From NCBI GenBank assembly GCA_937949615.1, contig CALEDQ010000004.1:62001-126000 (forward strand): a stretch of 64,000 bases of DNA, given 5' to 3'. The notes under the pieces were generated by a model. That model was given only the letters and a program-made list of their open reading frames with translations. It had not been told where the DNA came from and did not search any database. Made by a program: the position numbers and the translations under genes. The stretch is from an uncultured bacterium. GTDB lineage: Bacteria > Muiribacteriota > Ozemobacteria > Ozemobacterales > Ozemobacteraceae. Positions within the stretch are counted from its first letter, which is position 1, and each line of letters opens with the position of its first letter. Positions 40,797-49,290 of this stretch are shown in pieces.

Positions 40797-41864
40797 ATGA
40801 AAAGTCGCAAAAAATTTATTTCAACTGCCACGGCCATTCTGCTATCTGTTGCCAGCAGCGGCTTTGCCCTTGACCTCAAGCAGTTTCAGGGGTTTCTTTC
40901 AGGCGATCGAAGAAAGGCTCCCGCACCAGCTCAGACTTTTACCGAGATGCTTCCCGCCGATCCATCTCAGAATTATCGCAGCCTGAATGCCGATGCTTAC
41001 TACGTTCAAAGCAACCAGGGCCAGATGACCACTCTCGGGAACAACGCTCAGAAAGACGGTGAGCGCTATCTGCTGCCGGCCGACACGAGAATTCCCGGCG
41101 AACTGCGCCCGCTTCTCACCGAACGCCTGACACCGCGTCAGGGGCTGTCGCTGAACGGCGGCACCGGGGCCACCCTGGTTCCGTCACCAGGCGTGCTCGA
41201 ACCTGGCAAGGCGGCGGTCGGCGTTCACATCCAGACCTTCGACCTGCTCAACATTCAGGATGTCAAACACGACGATCAGGATTATTTCGATTCGACCGTC
41301 AGTGCCGCCTGGGGTGTCGAAAACGGCCTTGAAGTCGGTTTTGACAAGACCTTCGCCAATCAGGACCGCTACGACATCGAAGAACCACTGTTTTTCAACT
41401 TCAAGTATCAGGTACCCGGCAATGTCACCCTCGGTGGCAGCATGAATACCAGTGGCGGTTACCATTCAGCCTGGGTATCGGCCGGTGTACCGGTCGCCTG
41501 GGTCGGGGTCGGCGGTAACTTCGGTCAGTCTGAATACAAGTTCCGCTACCACAACGTCAATACCGGCTTCGACAAGTTCAAAAGAGCCCGTTTCGGCGGT
41601 TACAGCTATGATTACAGCCGCGCCACCGGCGAAGCCGACCCGTTCTTCTTCATGATCGGCGGCCTCGTGCCGGTCAACGACAACCTGCGCTTCGTCTACG
41701 ACTTCAACGGCGACCGCTTCAGTCTCGGCTTCAGGTTCAACTACCAGAACGCCCTGTATCTGAACGCCTCCTATATTTCCGACGGCGACTACGAAAACCT
41801 GCCGGGCGCCATCGCCCACAAACGCAACAACAACTTCGTCTTCGGCGGCACCATCGCCTTCTAG
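40797..41864 (+). CDS. Exported beta-barrel-like outer membrane protein
   Basis: The protein (355 aa) has a signal peptide (KFISTATAILLSVASSGFA). A proline/alanine-rich N-terminal linker follows, then about residues 125-355 rich in alternating hydrophobic and aromatic strands (GLEVGFDKTF, LFFNFKYQVPGNVTLGGSM, FSLGFRFNYQNALYLNASY). It ends with the terminal aromatic FGGTIAF. These features suit an outer-membrane barrel. No specific family is recognised. It is a single-gene unit with an AT-rich upstream region, a weak ribosome-binding site and a strong terminator. Confidence 0.72.
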   Translation: MKSRKKFISTATAILLSVASSGFALDLKQFQGFLSGDRRKAPAPAQTFTEMLPADPSQNYRSLNADAYYVQSNQGQMTTLGNNAQKDGERYLLPADTRIPGELRPLLTERLTPRQGLSLNGGTGATLVPSPGVLEPGKAAVGVHIQTFDLLNIQDVKHDDQDYFDSTVSAAWGVENGLEVGFDKTFANQDRYDIEEPLFFNFKYQVPGNVTLGGSMNTSGGYHSAWVSAGVPVAWVGVGGNFGQSEYKFRYHNVNTGFDKFKRARFGGYSYDYSRATGEADPFFFMIGGLVPVNDNLRFVYDFNGDRFSLGFRFNYQNALYLNASYISDGDYENLPGAIAHKRNNNFVFGGTIAF

Positions 41865-41881
41865 CCTTTAAAAAGCTCAAA

Positions 41882-41923
41882 AAAACGGGGCTGCTTCACA
41901 CACCAGTGAAACAGCCCCGTTTT
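41882..41923. terminator. Bidirectional terminator
   Basis: AAAACGGGGCTG (41882-41893) pairs with CAGCCCCGTTTT (41912-41923), with an inner TTCAC/GTGAA stem. A and T runs flank it on both sides. It serves the barrel gene on the plus strand and the convergent minus-strand gene ending at 41978. Confidence 0.92.
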
Positions 41924-41977
41924 CCATCTGCGCCTTTAGCTGCGACATATGCAGAATCAACAGATACTGCAAAAACG

Positions 41978-42436
41978 TCAGAGACCCTCAAAAAACCATA
42001 GCCCGTAATATTTGGCAACGCCGATAGCGAAAGTGCAACTTCCAACATCGACTGAAAGTTCTCCAATACGTGATTTGGTGCTCCCGTATGGAGAAACTGA
42101 AGTCAATCTGGCTTTTTTCAAAACTGCTCCCAGCTCAGGCAGCTTTTCCCGATTGCTGGAAAAGACTTTTCTATACAACTTTCTTTTTGAACATAATTCT
42201 ACCGCCGCGTCGACATCTTCGTTCATTAATGCTTGAACTAAAGCATCAAGTCTTGCCTGAACAGCCACCTGCTCCTCTGCTATGCTTTCCGGAAACTTTG
42301 GTGGCTGATAAGCGGCAGCTCTGAACATTGCGCAAAAATCAGAGAAATCGTCATAATCAAAACGTTCCGGTTCAAATGGCAGACGAAAAATACTGAAAAA
42401 TATCAGAACCGATGAAATGAAAATAATTCTGAGCAT
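41978..42436 (-). CDS. Exported protein, paralogue A of a divergent pair
   Basis: The protein is about 152 aa from the ATG at 42436, which follows a GGGGGG ribosome-binding site. An N-terminal hydrophobic signal or anchor is followed by a small domain with LDALVQALMNEDVDAAVELC, ARLTSVSPYGS, the beta strand IGELSVDVGS and a final YGLWFFEGL. It is clearly homologous over about 100 residues to the divergently transcribed gene at 42682. The conserved C-terminal x-WFF-x-x-L ending is like small stress or lipoprotein domains that end by displaying a beta strand. Function unknown. Confidence 0.7.
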   Translation of the reverse strand: MLRIIFISSVLIFFSIFRLPFEPERFDYDDFSDFCAMFRAAAYQPPKFPESIAEEQVAVQARLDALVQALMNEDVDAAVELCSKRKLYRKVFSSNREKLPELGAVLKKARLTSVSPYGSTKSRIGELSVDVGSCTFAIGVAKYYGLWFFEGL

Positions 42437-42611
42437 AATCCCCCCTTCCAATATGACCGCCAGATAATAATTATGGGCTTTTATACACCCGCAGTTAAAC
42501 CTTTGGAAATATCAAAAAGCTGGCGAGCATAAAAAATAAATCTGAAGCTATACAAAATACTGCGTCTGAACAGTGTACTGCAATTTTGCCTGCGATTTCA
42601 GATAATATAAA

Positions 42612-42640
42612 TTGATGCCTGTTGCTGCAATTGATATAAG
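42612..42640 (+). promoter_or_regulatory. Possible promoter of paralogue B
   Basis: TTGATG (42612-42617) and TATAAG (42635-42640) are separated by 17 bp in an AT-rich intergenic region. The proposed TTG start is about 40 nt further on. Confidence 0.45.
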
Positions 42641-42681
42641 ATAATTAAAATCCAAAAAAACAGTGATGAGGATATTGAACC

Positions 42682-43143
42682 TTGCGAAACATCTTACCGG
42701 CAAAAAACAGCATTATCATCGCAGTTGTCCTGCTGACAGTTATTACAGGGAACGGCAAAATTTCTGATTATTCCGGAAAAGTCTATGCTGAGCTGGAGAC
42801 TGCTAAATATTCACCGCCAGCGACCCCCGAAACCATGGAGCAGGAAGCGTCTGAGGTGCTGGCCAGAGTTAACGAGCTTTTACAGGCTTTATTAACCAGA
42901 GACATCGATAAAATCGTTGAACTTTGCAATGACCAGGAGGGTTACAGGGAAAAGTTCGAGGAAAACAAAGACAATTTGCCTCAAATGGCAGAGTCTCTCA
43001 AGACTGCCCGCTTAACACATCTTGCTGCTAGTTACGACAGTTATAACGAACGTGTGGGGCAGATAACGGTCGATGTCGGATCAAAATCTTATGCGCTGCC
43101 AATCGTGAAAATTAACGGCAAATGGTTCTTTCAGGACCTTTGA
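42682..43143 (+). CDS. Exported protein, paralogue B of a divergent pair
   Basis: The protein is 153 aa. An N-terminal hydrophobic segment (NSIIIAVVLLTVITGNG) is followed by a small domain with ARVNELLQALLTRDIDKIVELC, LKTARLTHLAAS, VGQITVDVGSKSYALPIVKI and a terminal NGKWFFQDL, matching paralogue A in order. The only start near a Shine-Dalgarno (GAGGA at 42668-42672) is TTG at 42682. Base composition is more AT-rich than the surrounding genes, which could mean recent acquisition or weak selection. Function unknown. Confidence 0.68.
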   Translation: MRNILPAKNSIIIAVVLLTVITGNGKISDYSGKVYAELETAKYSPPATPETMEQEASEVLARVNELLQALLTRDIDKIVELCNDQEGYREKFEENKDNLPQMAESLKTARLTHLAASYDSYNERVGQITVDVGSKSYALPIVKINGKWFFQDL

Positions 43144-43320
43144 TTTTAAACCGCAGAAATTGAAACCTTCAGCGATATTTTAAAACACGGAGGTCTGCAG
43201 CCGAAAGCCCCGCAGCTGAAATGTCACGGTCAGGGCAATTTGCGTCGGGGGGGATTGTATGGTATTTTATCGGCACTCATGGCCAGCCGGCGACCCCGGC
43301 GCCGCAGAAAGGGCAACTGC

Positions 43321-43869
43321 ATGACCACTTCCCTGAAGTCGCCACAGGCATTCAAAGAAGCCTGTAAAAAGATAAAAATGCTGCTTTTCGACTGCGACGG
43401 CGTTCTTACCGACGGGCGCATCGTGCTTGGCAGCAACGGCTCCGAAATGAAATTCTTCTCAACCGTCGACGGCCTCGGAATCAAGCTCTGGCACGACGCC
43501 GGGCTGATGGCGGGCAGCATTACCGGCCGCAGCTCAGAAGCGCTCGAAAAACGCGCCGCCGAACTTAAATTCGAAGAACTGCATCAGGGCATTGCCCTGA
43601 AAGGTAAAGTGCTCGCCGAAATTCTCGAACGCCGCAACCTTAAATCAGAAGAAGTCGCCTATATCGGCGATGATATCAACGACCTGCCGGTCGGCACCCG
43701 CGTCGGCCTGTTCTTTGCCCCGGCCAACCACCACCCGTCGATCCGCCCTTATACCGACTACATTCTCGATGCCGACGGCGGCCACGGGGTCATTCGCGAG
43801 GTCGTCGACATCATTCTCGACCACAAGGGCCTGATGGAAAACCTGATCAGAAAATACATAGAATCCTGA
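43321..43869 (+). CDS. kdsC: KdsC-like HAD phosphatase
   Basis: The protein (182 aa from the ATG at 43321) is a C0-type HAD hydrolase without cap. The nucleophile motif is MLLFDCDGVLTDGR, followed by FFSTVDGLGIKLWHDAGL, SITGRSSEALEKRA and YIGDDINDLPV. This is the Kdo-8-phosphate phosphatase family, which releases inorganic phosphate to give Kdo. Upstream in-frame starts at 43240 and 43279 would add a basic extension without clear family support. It heads the lpxL-lptC-lptA-lptB operon, which supports an LPS role. Confidence 0.9.
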   Translation: MTTSLKSPQAFKEACKKIKMLLFDCDGVLTDGRIVLGSNGSEMKFFSTVDGLGIKLWHDAGLMAGSITGRSSEALEKRAAELKFEELHQGIALKGKVLAEILERRNLKSEEVAYIGDDINDLPVGTRVGLFFAPANHHPSIRPYTDYILDADGGHGVIREVVDIILDHKGLMENLIRKYIES

Positions 43870-44750
43870 TGCTGCGCGATCAACTGAAAACTCTGAAGCG
43901 CACGGTGCGCTATCACCTGCTGAGCACGCTGGTCGAAATGATGACCCGCCTGCCGGCCACCGCCGTGCCGAAACTGCGGCGCCTGCTGATGAAGGTGTTC
44001 CCGCTGGTGTTCGCACAGCAGCTGCGTCGGGCTGACGAGCTGCTGCCGGCCGAATTCGCAGGGTGCAAAGACGAAATTCTGCGCCGCATGATCGAAAACC
44101 AGGCGCAGACAATTCTCGAAGTATTCTTCTACGAAAAGCTCGTCGACCACAACCCCGGCTTCATCAAAGTCGTCGGGCGCGAACATCTTGAAGAGGCCAC
44201 CAGAAAAGGCAAAGGCATCATCATTCTCTCAGCCCACTTCGGCAACTGGGAAGTCATGGGCTATGAGCTGCGTAAAATGGGTCTGCCGCTGCACGTGCTT
44301 GCCCGACCGCAGGCGGTCAACCAGATGACTGAATTCATGAACAGCTTCAGAGAGCGGCGCGGCGTCAAGGTGATCATGGAAAAAAGCATCACCGAATCGC
44401 TGAAACTGCTGCATCAGGGCAAGACGGTCGGCATGCTTTCTGACCTCAATGCCCGCGAATGGGGCTACCAGGTCGAATTTTTCGGGCGCAACGCCTCTTT
44501 TTACAGTTCACCGGTCATTCTCTCGGTGCGCAGCGGCGCGCCGCTGATTCCGTCGTTCACAGAACGGCAGCGCGACGGCAGTCTGCTGTTACGCTTCGAA
44601 GCCCCGATCATCTGGGAAAAGGGCGAAAGCATGCGACAGCGCGTGCAGAAATACGTCAGGCGTTACGAAGAGGCTTTCAGACGCAGGCCCGACCACTGGT
44701 GCTGGTTCCATGAACGCTACGAACATGCCGCCCTCGGAAGGACAGACTGA
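43869..44750 (+). CDS. LpxL/HtrB-type lipid A acyltransferase
   Basis: The protein (293 aa) belongs to the lysophospholipid acyltransferase family used in lipid A secondary acylation. The catalytic H-x4-E motif is in LSAHFGNWEVMGYEL. A later GKTVGMLSDLNA block precedes the C-terminal region with PIIWEKGES and HWCWFHERY, as in LpxL/LpxM. The start overlaps the kdsC-like stop by one base. It probably adds a fatty acyl chain to Kdo2-lipid A at the inner membrane. Donor specificity cannot be read from the sequence. Confidence 0.9.
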   Translation: MLRDQLKTLKRTVRYHLLSTLVEMMTRLPATAVPKLRRLLMKVFPLVFAQQLRRADELLPAEFAGCKDEILRRMIENQAQTILEVFFYEKLVDHNPGFIKVVGREHLEEATRKGKGIIILSAHFGNWEVMGYELRKMGLPLHVLARPQAVNQMTEFMNSFRERRGVKVIMEKSITESLKLLHQGKTVGMLSDLNAREWGYQVEFFGRNASFYSSPVILSVRSGAPLIPSFTERQRDGSLLLRFEAPIIWEKGESMRQRVQKYVRRYEEAFRRRPDHWCWFHERYEHAALGRTD

Positions 44751-44755
44751 AGCTT

Positions 44756-45523
44756 ATGGTCAAGAACATACTGATGAGTTTCTGGTTCTGGGGTCTGCTG
44801 CTGGCCAGTTTTATTGCCATCATCCTCTGGGACGACAAAATCGAAGAAGGCGTCAAAGCCGCCTATGTGAAACATCGCATGATGCTCAAGGATGTCAACT
44901 TCAGCCAGGTCGAAGGCGGCTTCGAGCATGCCCGCATGTTTGCCGACCTCTGCGAAATGGATGACAACCAGAACAATATCGACGCGACCAACATTCGCAC
45001 CATTTTTTACAAACAGAACGTCGCGACCTGGTCCGGCTGGCTGCTGGCCGAAAAGGGCCTGAAAAACCCGTTCGAAGCGAAGTTCTGGGGCGACGTGCGT
45101 GCCTGGAACACCGACCGCGAAAGAATCAGAACCGAAGAGATGCGTTATTATCTGAACCGCAAAGAACTGCACAGCCAGAAACCGGTCACCATCTGGAAAG
45201 ACGACGCAGTTATCACCGGCCTCGGAATGAGTTATAATACCCAGACGAAAGAAGCGACCATCAACCAGCAGGTAGTTATCAGAATCTGGGATAAAAATGC
45301 TTCGCAGACTGTAAACGCCTCGGAGGGCACTATGATTAACGGAGTTCCGGCAGCGCCACCGATCGAAAATCTGCTGCTGCCGATTCGCAACCTCAATACC
45401 ACACCGACCGCTTCAGCCTCTGCAATTGCCACAACTGCCACGGTTGCGTCCGCAGCCGTGCCCGCCTCAGAAAGCATTTCAACCGAGACAATCATTAATC
45501 AACCCGGGAACAAGCAACAATGA
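44756..45523 (+). CDS. lptC: LptC-like LPS export protein
   Basis: The protein (255 aa) has an N-terminal single transmembrane helix (SFWFWGLLLASFIAIIL). A periplasmic beta-jellyroll-type region of about 150 residues follows (LKDVNFSQVEGGFEHARMFADLCEMDD, WKDDAVITGLGMSYNTQTKEATI), then a low-complexity Ala/Thr/Ser tail. LptC bridges the LptBFG extractor and LptA in the Lpt trans-envelope bridge. Identification rests on topology, strand pattern and position directly before lptA and lptB. The C-terminal tail is longer than usual. Confidence 0.82.
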   Translation: MVKNILMSFWFWGLLLASFIAIILWDDKIEEGVKAAYVKHRMMLKDVNFSQVEGGFEHARMFADLCEMDDNQNNIDATNIRTIFYKQNVATWSGWLLAEKGLKNPFEAKFWGDVRAWNTDRERIRTEEMRYYLNRKELHSQKPVTIWKDDAVITGLGMSYNTQTKEATINQQVVIRIWDKNASQTVNASEGTMINGVPAAPPIENLLLPIRNLNTTPTASASAIATTATVASAAVPASESISTETIINQPGNKQQ

Positions 45524-46578
45524 ACTTCAACCGTTTTAAAACACTGGCAGCCGGCCTGTTTTTCTGCCTTCTGGCAACGACAGCCCCGGCCATCACCACG
45601 GTAAAGGCAGGCGACATGGTCATCACCAGCAAACTGATGACCTTTCACAACAATATCTATGTCGCCCGCGGCGGCCTGAAAGCCGAACAGAAAGACTCGA
45701 CCCTGACGGCAGACCGCGGCATCTACGACCGCGACCTCGAAATCGTCAAGGCAATCGACAATGTCAAGGTCGAGCAGCCTGGCTCAACCCTTTCCTCAGA
45801 TTATCTCGAAGCCTATGTTAAAGAAGACCGCATTCTCGCCCGCGGCAACCCGAAACTGGTGCGCATCGTCGAACGCGCCAGCCAGGACCCGAACAGCGAG
45901 CAGAAAACGAAAAAGACGCGGGTAATTCTCACCTGCAATGAAGTCGAAGCCTTTCAGAAAGAAAAACGCTTCATCGCCAAGGGCAATGTGCGGGTTATCG
46001 AGGTTGCCTACCGCGATGGCGAAACCGAAGAAGAAGCCGCCGAAAACGAAAAAGAACCGGTTTCTGACCTTATCTGCGAAACGCTCGAACTCTTCTCTGA
46101 CGAAGACAAGGCGATCGCCCGCAACAATGTCGAAATCATCACCGAAACCCTGCGTGCCACCGGCGACAAGGCGATTTATCTGAACAAGGAAAACCGCATG
46201 ATCATCGTCGGGCATGCGCATGCTTTTCAGACTTCGAAGGAAGCCGGCAGCAACGCCGAGCAGGTTTCTGAGCTTTATGCCAACAAAATCATCTATTATC
46301 CGAATGAAGAGCGCACCATCGCGGTCGGCAACGTGCACGCCACCGTTTACCCCGGCAGCGGCGGCATGAAAAGCAAAGACAAAGATAAAAACAAAGAAAA
46401 AAAGAAGAAAAAGAAAAAGAAAAGTGACGCTGCCGCCGATGACGCCGCGGAAGTCGCCGCCGACAACAAGCTGGACGAAGACGCAGCTGCAGTTCCGCCC
46501 GGCATGCCACCCGGCGACTATACGAAACTTGCTGATGAAAACGGTGTCATCGAAGCCACAGCCGACGAAGAAGACTAA
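45520..46578 (+). CDS. lptA: LptA/OstA-like periplasmic LPS bridge protein
   Basis: The protein (352 aa) has a signal peptide, then repeated beta-jellyroll strands typical of OstA/LptA (VITSKLMTFHNNIYVARGGLKAEQKDSTLTADRGIYD, LAR.GNPKLV, RFIAKGNVRV, ATGDKAIYLNKENRMIIVGHA). It is about twice the length of E. coli LptA, so a single chain may span more of the periplasm. The C-terminus has an unusual poly-Lys run (near residues 285-305) and an acidic Ala-rich tail. Its start overlaps lptC by 4 nt. Confidence 0.88.
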   Translation: MNFNRFKTLAAGLFFCLLATTAPAITTVKAGDMVITSKLMTFHNNIYVARGGLKAEQKDSTLTADRGIYDRDLEIVKAIDNVKVEQPGSTLSSDYLEAYVKEDRILARGNPKLVRIVERASQDPNSEQKTKKTRVILTCNEVEAFQKEKRFIAKGNVRVIEVAYRDGETEEEAAENEKEPVSDLICETLELFSDEDKAIARNNVEIITETLRATGDKAIYLNKENRMIIVGHAHAFQTSKEAGSNAEQVSELYANKIIYYPNEERTIAVGNVHATVYPGSGGMKSKDKDKNKEKKKKKKKKSDAAADDAAEVAADNKLDEDAAAVPPGMPPGDYTKLADENGVIEATADEED

Positions 46579-46580
46579 CC

Positions 46581-47384
46581 ATGAATACTCAGGAAACCAG
46601 CCAGATTCAATCAGCAGTCATACCGATCACCGCACCGCTTGACGAGATTGTCGTTCATTCGGTCTGCAAAACCTACAAAGGGCGCAAGGTCGTCGACAAC
46701 GTGTCGCTGAACATAAAAAAAGGCGAAATCGTCGGTTTGCTCGGCCCCAACGGTGCCGGCAAAACCACCACCTTCTACATGGTAGTAGGCCTGGTAAAGC
46801 CAGACAGCGGCAAAGTCACCTTCAACGACCGCGATATCACGCACAAGGCGATGTATCAGCGGGCGCGCATGGGCATCGGCTATCTGCCCCAGGAAGCCAG
46901 CGTCTTTCGCAAACTGACGGTGCGCGAAAACATCTGGCTGATTCTCGAAGGGATCAACATCAGTGACAAGGAACGCAAACAGCGCCTTGACAAGCTGCTG
47001 ACCGAACTCAATATCGGCCGCATTTCAGACAGCCTCGGCTATGCTCTCTCGGGTGGCGAACGCCGCCGCGTCGAGATCGCGAGAGCCCTGGCGGCCGAAC
47101 CCAGCTTCATTCTGCTCGACGAACCGTTCGCCGGCGTCGACCCGATCGCGGTTCAGGATATTCAGAGCATCGTGCTCGAACTGCAGAAGAAGGGTCTCGG
47201 GTTGCTGATAACCGACCACAATGTCCGCGAAACCCTCGCGATTGTCGACCGGGCCTATATTCTCAGTCTCGGCAAGATTCTCGTCTCGGGCACCGCCCAG
47301 TATGTCGCCCAGGATGAAACGGCCCGCAAATTCTATCTCGGAGACCGGTTCCAGCTCGACCAGATTGAGAAGTTCAGCCAATGA
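46581..47384 (+). CDS. lptB: LptB LPS export ABC ATPase
   Basis: The protein (267 aa) has Walker A GPNGAGKTT, signature LSGGERRRVEIARAL, Walker B FILLDEPFAGVDPIAV and the H-loop ITDHNVRETL, all in the form characteristic of LptB (GVDP and DHNVRETL). It drives extraction of LPS from the inner membrane with LptF/LptG, which are not in this window. A somewhat long N-terminal extension (about 25 residues) precedes the ATPase. It lies 2 nt after lptA and overlaps the DUF3084 gene by 4 nt. Confidence 0.96.
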   Translation: MNTQETSQIQSAVIPITAPLDEIVVHSVCKTYKGRKVVDNVSLNIKKGEIVGLLGPNGAGKTTTFYMVVGLVKPDSGKVTFNDRDITHKAMYQRARMGIGYLPQEASVFRKLTVRENIWLILEGINISDKERKQRLDKLLTELNIGRISDSLGYALSGGERRRVEIARALAAEPSFILLDEPFAGVDPIAVQDIQSIVLELQKKGLGLLITDHNVRETLAIVDRAYILSLGKILVSGTAQYVAQDETARKFYLGDRFQLDQIEKFSQ

Positions 47385-48391
47385 CCTACATCTTCGTTCT
47401 GGTCATAATCAGCGGCATCATCGCCTATGTCGGTGACTGGCTCGGCACTCTGGTCGGCAAAAAACGTCTGACAATCTTCGGTCTGCGCCCGCGCATCACC
47501 GCCCTTGTCGTCGCTATTTCAACCGGTATTCTCATAACTCTGCTGACCCTGGGAGTCGCGGCCGCCCTGTCTGAAGATGTGCGCACCGCACTCTTTTCAA
47601 TGGACACCATCCGTCAGGAAATCGACAAGCTGCAGGCCGAAACCCGCGGCCTGGTCGAATCGCGCGACCGCCTCGAACAGGAAAAGAAAGTTCTCAGCGA
47701 TGACGTTGCCCGATTGACTTCACAGGTGCGCATCAAAGAGACGGAGAGCGTCGTTTTCAGAAAGGACGAACCGCTGGCAGTCTGTGTTATCACCGCCGGC
47801 CGCCGCCCCGAAGAAGTGATGAAAGAGCTCACGACCCTGATCATCAGTCTTACCGACAAAGTGCGCCGCCGCGGCGTCAAGGTTAAAGACGAAATCGAAT
47901 TTTTCACCGAAAACAAGGAACAGCTCGGGCAGATGGCGAATCATATCGCGAGTTCAACGCAGGATCTGGTGGTCGGCGCGGTGGCGGCCGAGAACATCAA
48001 TGCCGGCGAAGAACTCGGCAATGTCAGGTTTCTCGTATTGCCAAACAACCTGATCTTCACGAAAAATCAGGAAATTGCTTCGGTCGAGATCGATGGCCGG
48101 GCCAAACGCGGCGACATTGCCCTCAATCTGAAAAACTTCATGGATGAAATCAATCAGGAGGTCGTCAACCTCGGCATGATCGCCAACCCGCTCACGGGCC
48201 GCTTTGGTGACATTTCGTCGGAGTCGATGATCTCTTTCTACGACATGGTCAACCGCATCAGCGAACTGAACCGCAAAATAGTGCTGATAGCAGTTGTTCC
48301 CGAAGACACCTATGCCATCGGGCCGCTCGACGTCTCGTTCAGATTCGAAGAACCTGGCGAAAACGACGATCAGCCCGAGAGCGGTCAATAA
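47381..48391 (+). CDS. DUF3084 membrane protein
   Basis: The protein (336 aa) has two N-terminal membrane helices (residues about 2-18 and 42-68, with the conserved GDWLGTLVGKKRLTIFGLRPR between them). A coiled-coil segment of about 45 residues follows (RQEIDKLQAETRGLVESRDRLEQEKKV), then a soluble domain. This is the DUF3084 arrangement known from cyanobacteria and Deinococcus relatives, function unknown. Translational coupling to lptB suggests a part in LPS transport or envelope assembly (inferred). Confidence 0.85.
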   Translation: MTYIFVLVIISGIIAYVGDWLGTLVGKKRLTIFGLRPRITALVVAISTGILITLLTLGVAAALSEDVRTALFSMDTIRQEIDKLQAETRGLVESRDRLEQEKKVLSDDVARLTSQVRIKETESVVFRKDEPLAVCVITAGRRPEEVMKELTTLIISLTDKVRRRGVKVKDEIEFFTENKEQLGQMANHIASSTQDLVVGAVAAENINAGEELGNVRFLVLPNNLIFTKNQEIASVEIDGRAKRGDIALNLKNFMDEINQEVVNLGMIANPLTGRFGDISSESMISFYDMVNRISELNRKIVLIAVVPEDTYAIGPLDVSFRFEEPGENDDQPESGQ

Positions 48392-48450
48392 TGGTTGCGC
48401 CCGGAGCCCGGGCAGATTATTCTTGTCGGTAAACCATCAGGGGGCTTGCA

Positions 48451-49290
48451 TTGAAAACCGGAAGATTTGACGTCGACATTCTCCACGAAGGGCAGATGCT
48501 CGTCGATGGCGGCATCGCCTTTTCCGGCATTCCGCGCAGCGACTGGGAAACTTTTGCGCCGCCTGACGAGCGCAACCGAGTGCGCTTCGGCCTGAACCAG
48601 CTGCTCGTGCGCGGCGAAGGCATCAACCTGCTCATCGATACCGGCATGGGCAACAAAATGCGACCGCGCAAACGCGAAATAATGGGTCTCGGTTCGCCTT
48701 CGGCGCTGTATGAAAACCTCGCCCGTCTTGGTCTCAAGCCTGGCGATATCACGCATGTGGTGTTCACGCACCTGCATTACGACCACTGCGGCGGCGCGAC
48801 TGAAGTTGAAGGTGATGAAATAGTGCCGGCCTTCAAAAATGCGATGTATTTCGTACAAAGAGAAGAGTGGGATGCGGCAATCAACCCGAACGAGATTTCG
48901 CGAAGCAGCTACTGCGTTCACGATTTTCTGCCTCTGCAGGAAAGCGGTCGTCTGAAGCTTCTCAACGGCGACCTCGAAATCGCCGCGGGTGTTTATCTCG
49001 AAGTCAGCAGCGGGCATACGGCCGGCCATCAGATTGTCAGAATCATGGATCGCGAACTGCGGGTCATTTTTCCCGGTGATATCTGCCCCACCCCTTTTCA
49101 CCTGCCGCCAGACCGCCGCGAGGCCTTCGATCTTTTTCCGGCCGACACCATTGCCGCCCGGAAAATGCTGCTCAAACGCAGCAGCCGTGCCGATACCCGC
49201 GTTGTTTTTTCGCATGCGGCCGAAGCCGGATTTTATCGGATAGAGCAGAAACAGAATGGCTTTGAAGCCCTGCTGTGTCATGAAAACTGA
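48451..49290 (+). CDS. MBL-fold metallo-hydrolase
   Basis: The protein (279 aa) is a metallo-beta-lactamase-fold hydrolase. The metal motif is FTHLHYDHCGGA (H-x-H-x-D-H). Earlier and later ligands are in LLIDTGMG, SSGHTAGHQIV (His), FPGDICP (Asp) and FSHAAE (His). It resembles the AttM/quorum-quenching-lactonase-like and general MBL hydrolase group, and the substrate cannot be assigned. It starts with TTG at 48451, well placed after a GGGGG ribosome-binding site. Its stop overlaps the lipid kinase start. Confidence 0.88.
   Translation: MKTGRFDVDILHEGQMLVDGGIAFSGIPRSDWETFAPPDERNRVRFGLNQLLVRGEGINLLIDTGMGNKMRPRKREIMGLGSPSALYENLARLGLKPGDITHVVFTHLHYDHCGGATEVEGDEIVPAFKNAMYFVQREEWDAAINPNEISRSSYCVHDFLPLQESGRLKLLNGDLEIAAGVYLEVSSGHTAGHQIVRIMDRELRVIFPGDICPTPFHLPPDRREAFDLFPADTIAARKMLLKRSSRADTRVVFSHAAEAGFYRIEQKQNGFEALLCHEN

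Noticed and set aside
42452..42681. Mobile-element remnant in the AT-rich gap between the two paralogues
   Set aside because: No terminal inverted repeats, transposase fragments or target duplications could be found; only a candidate promoter.
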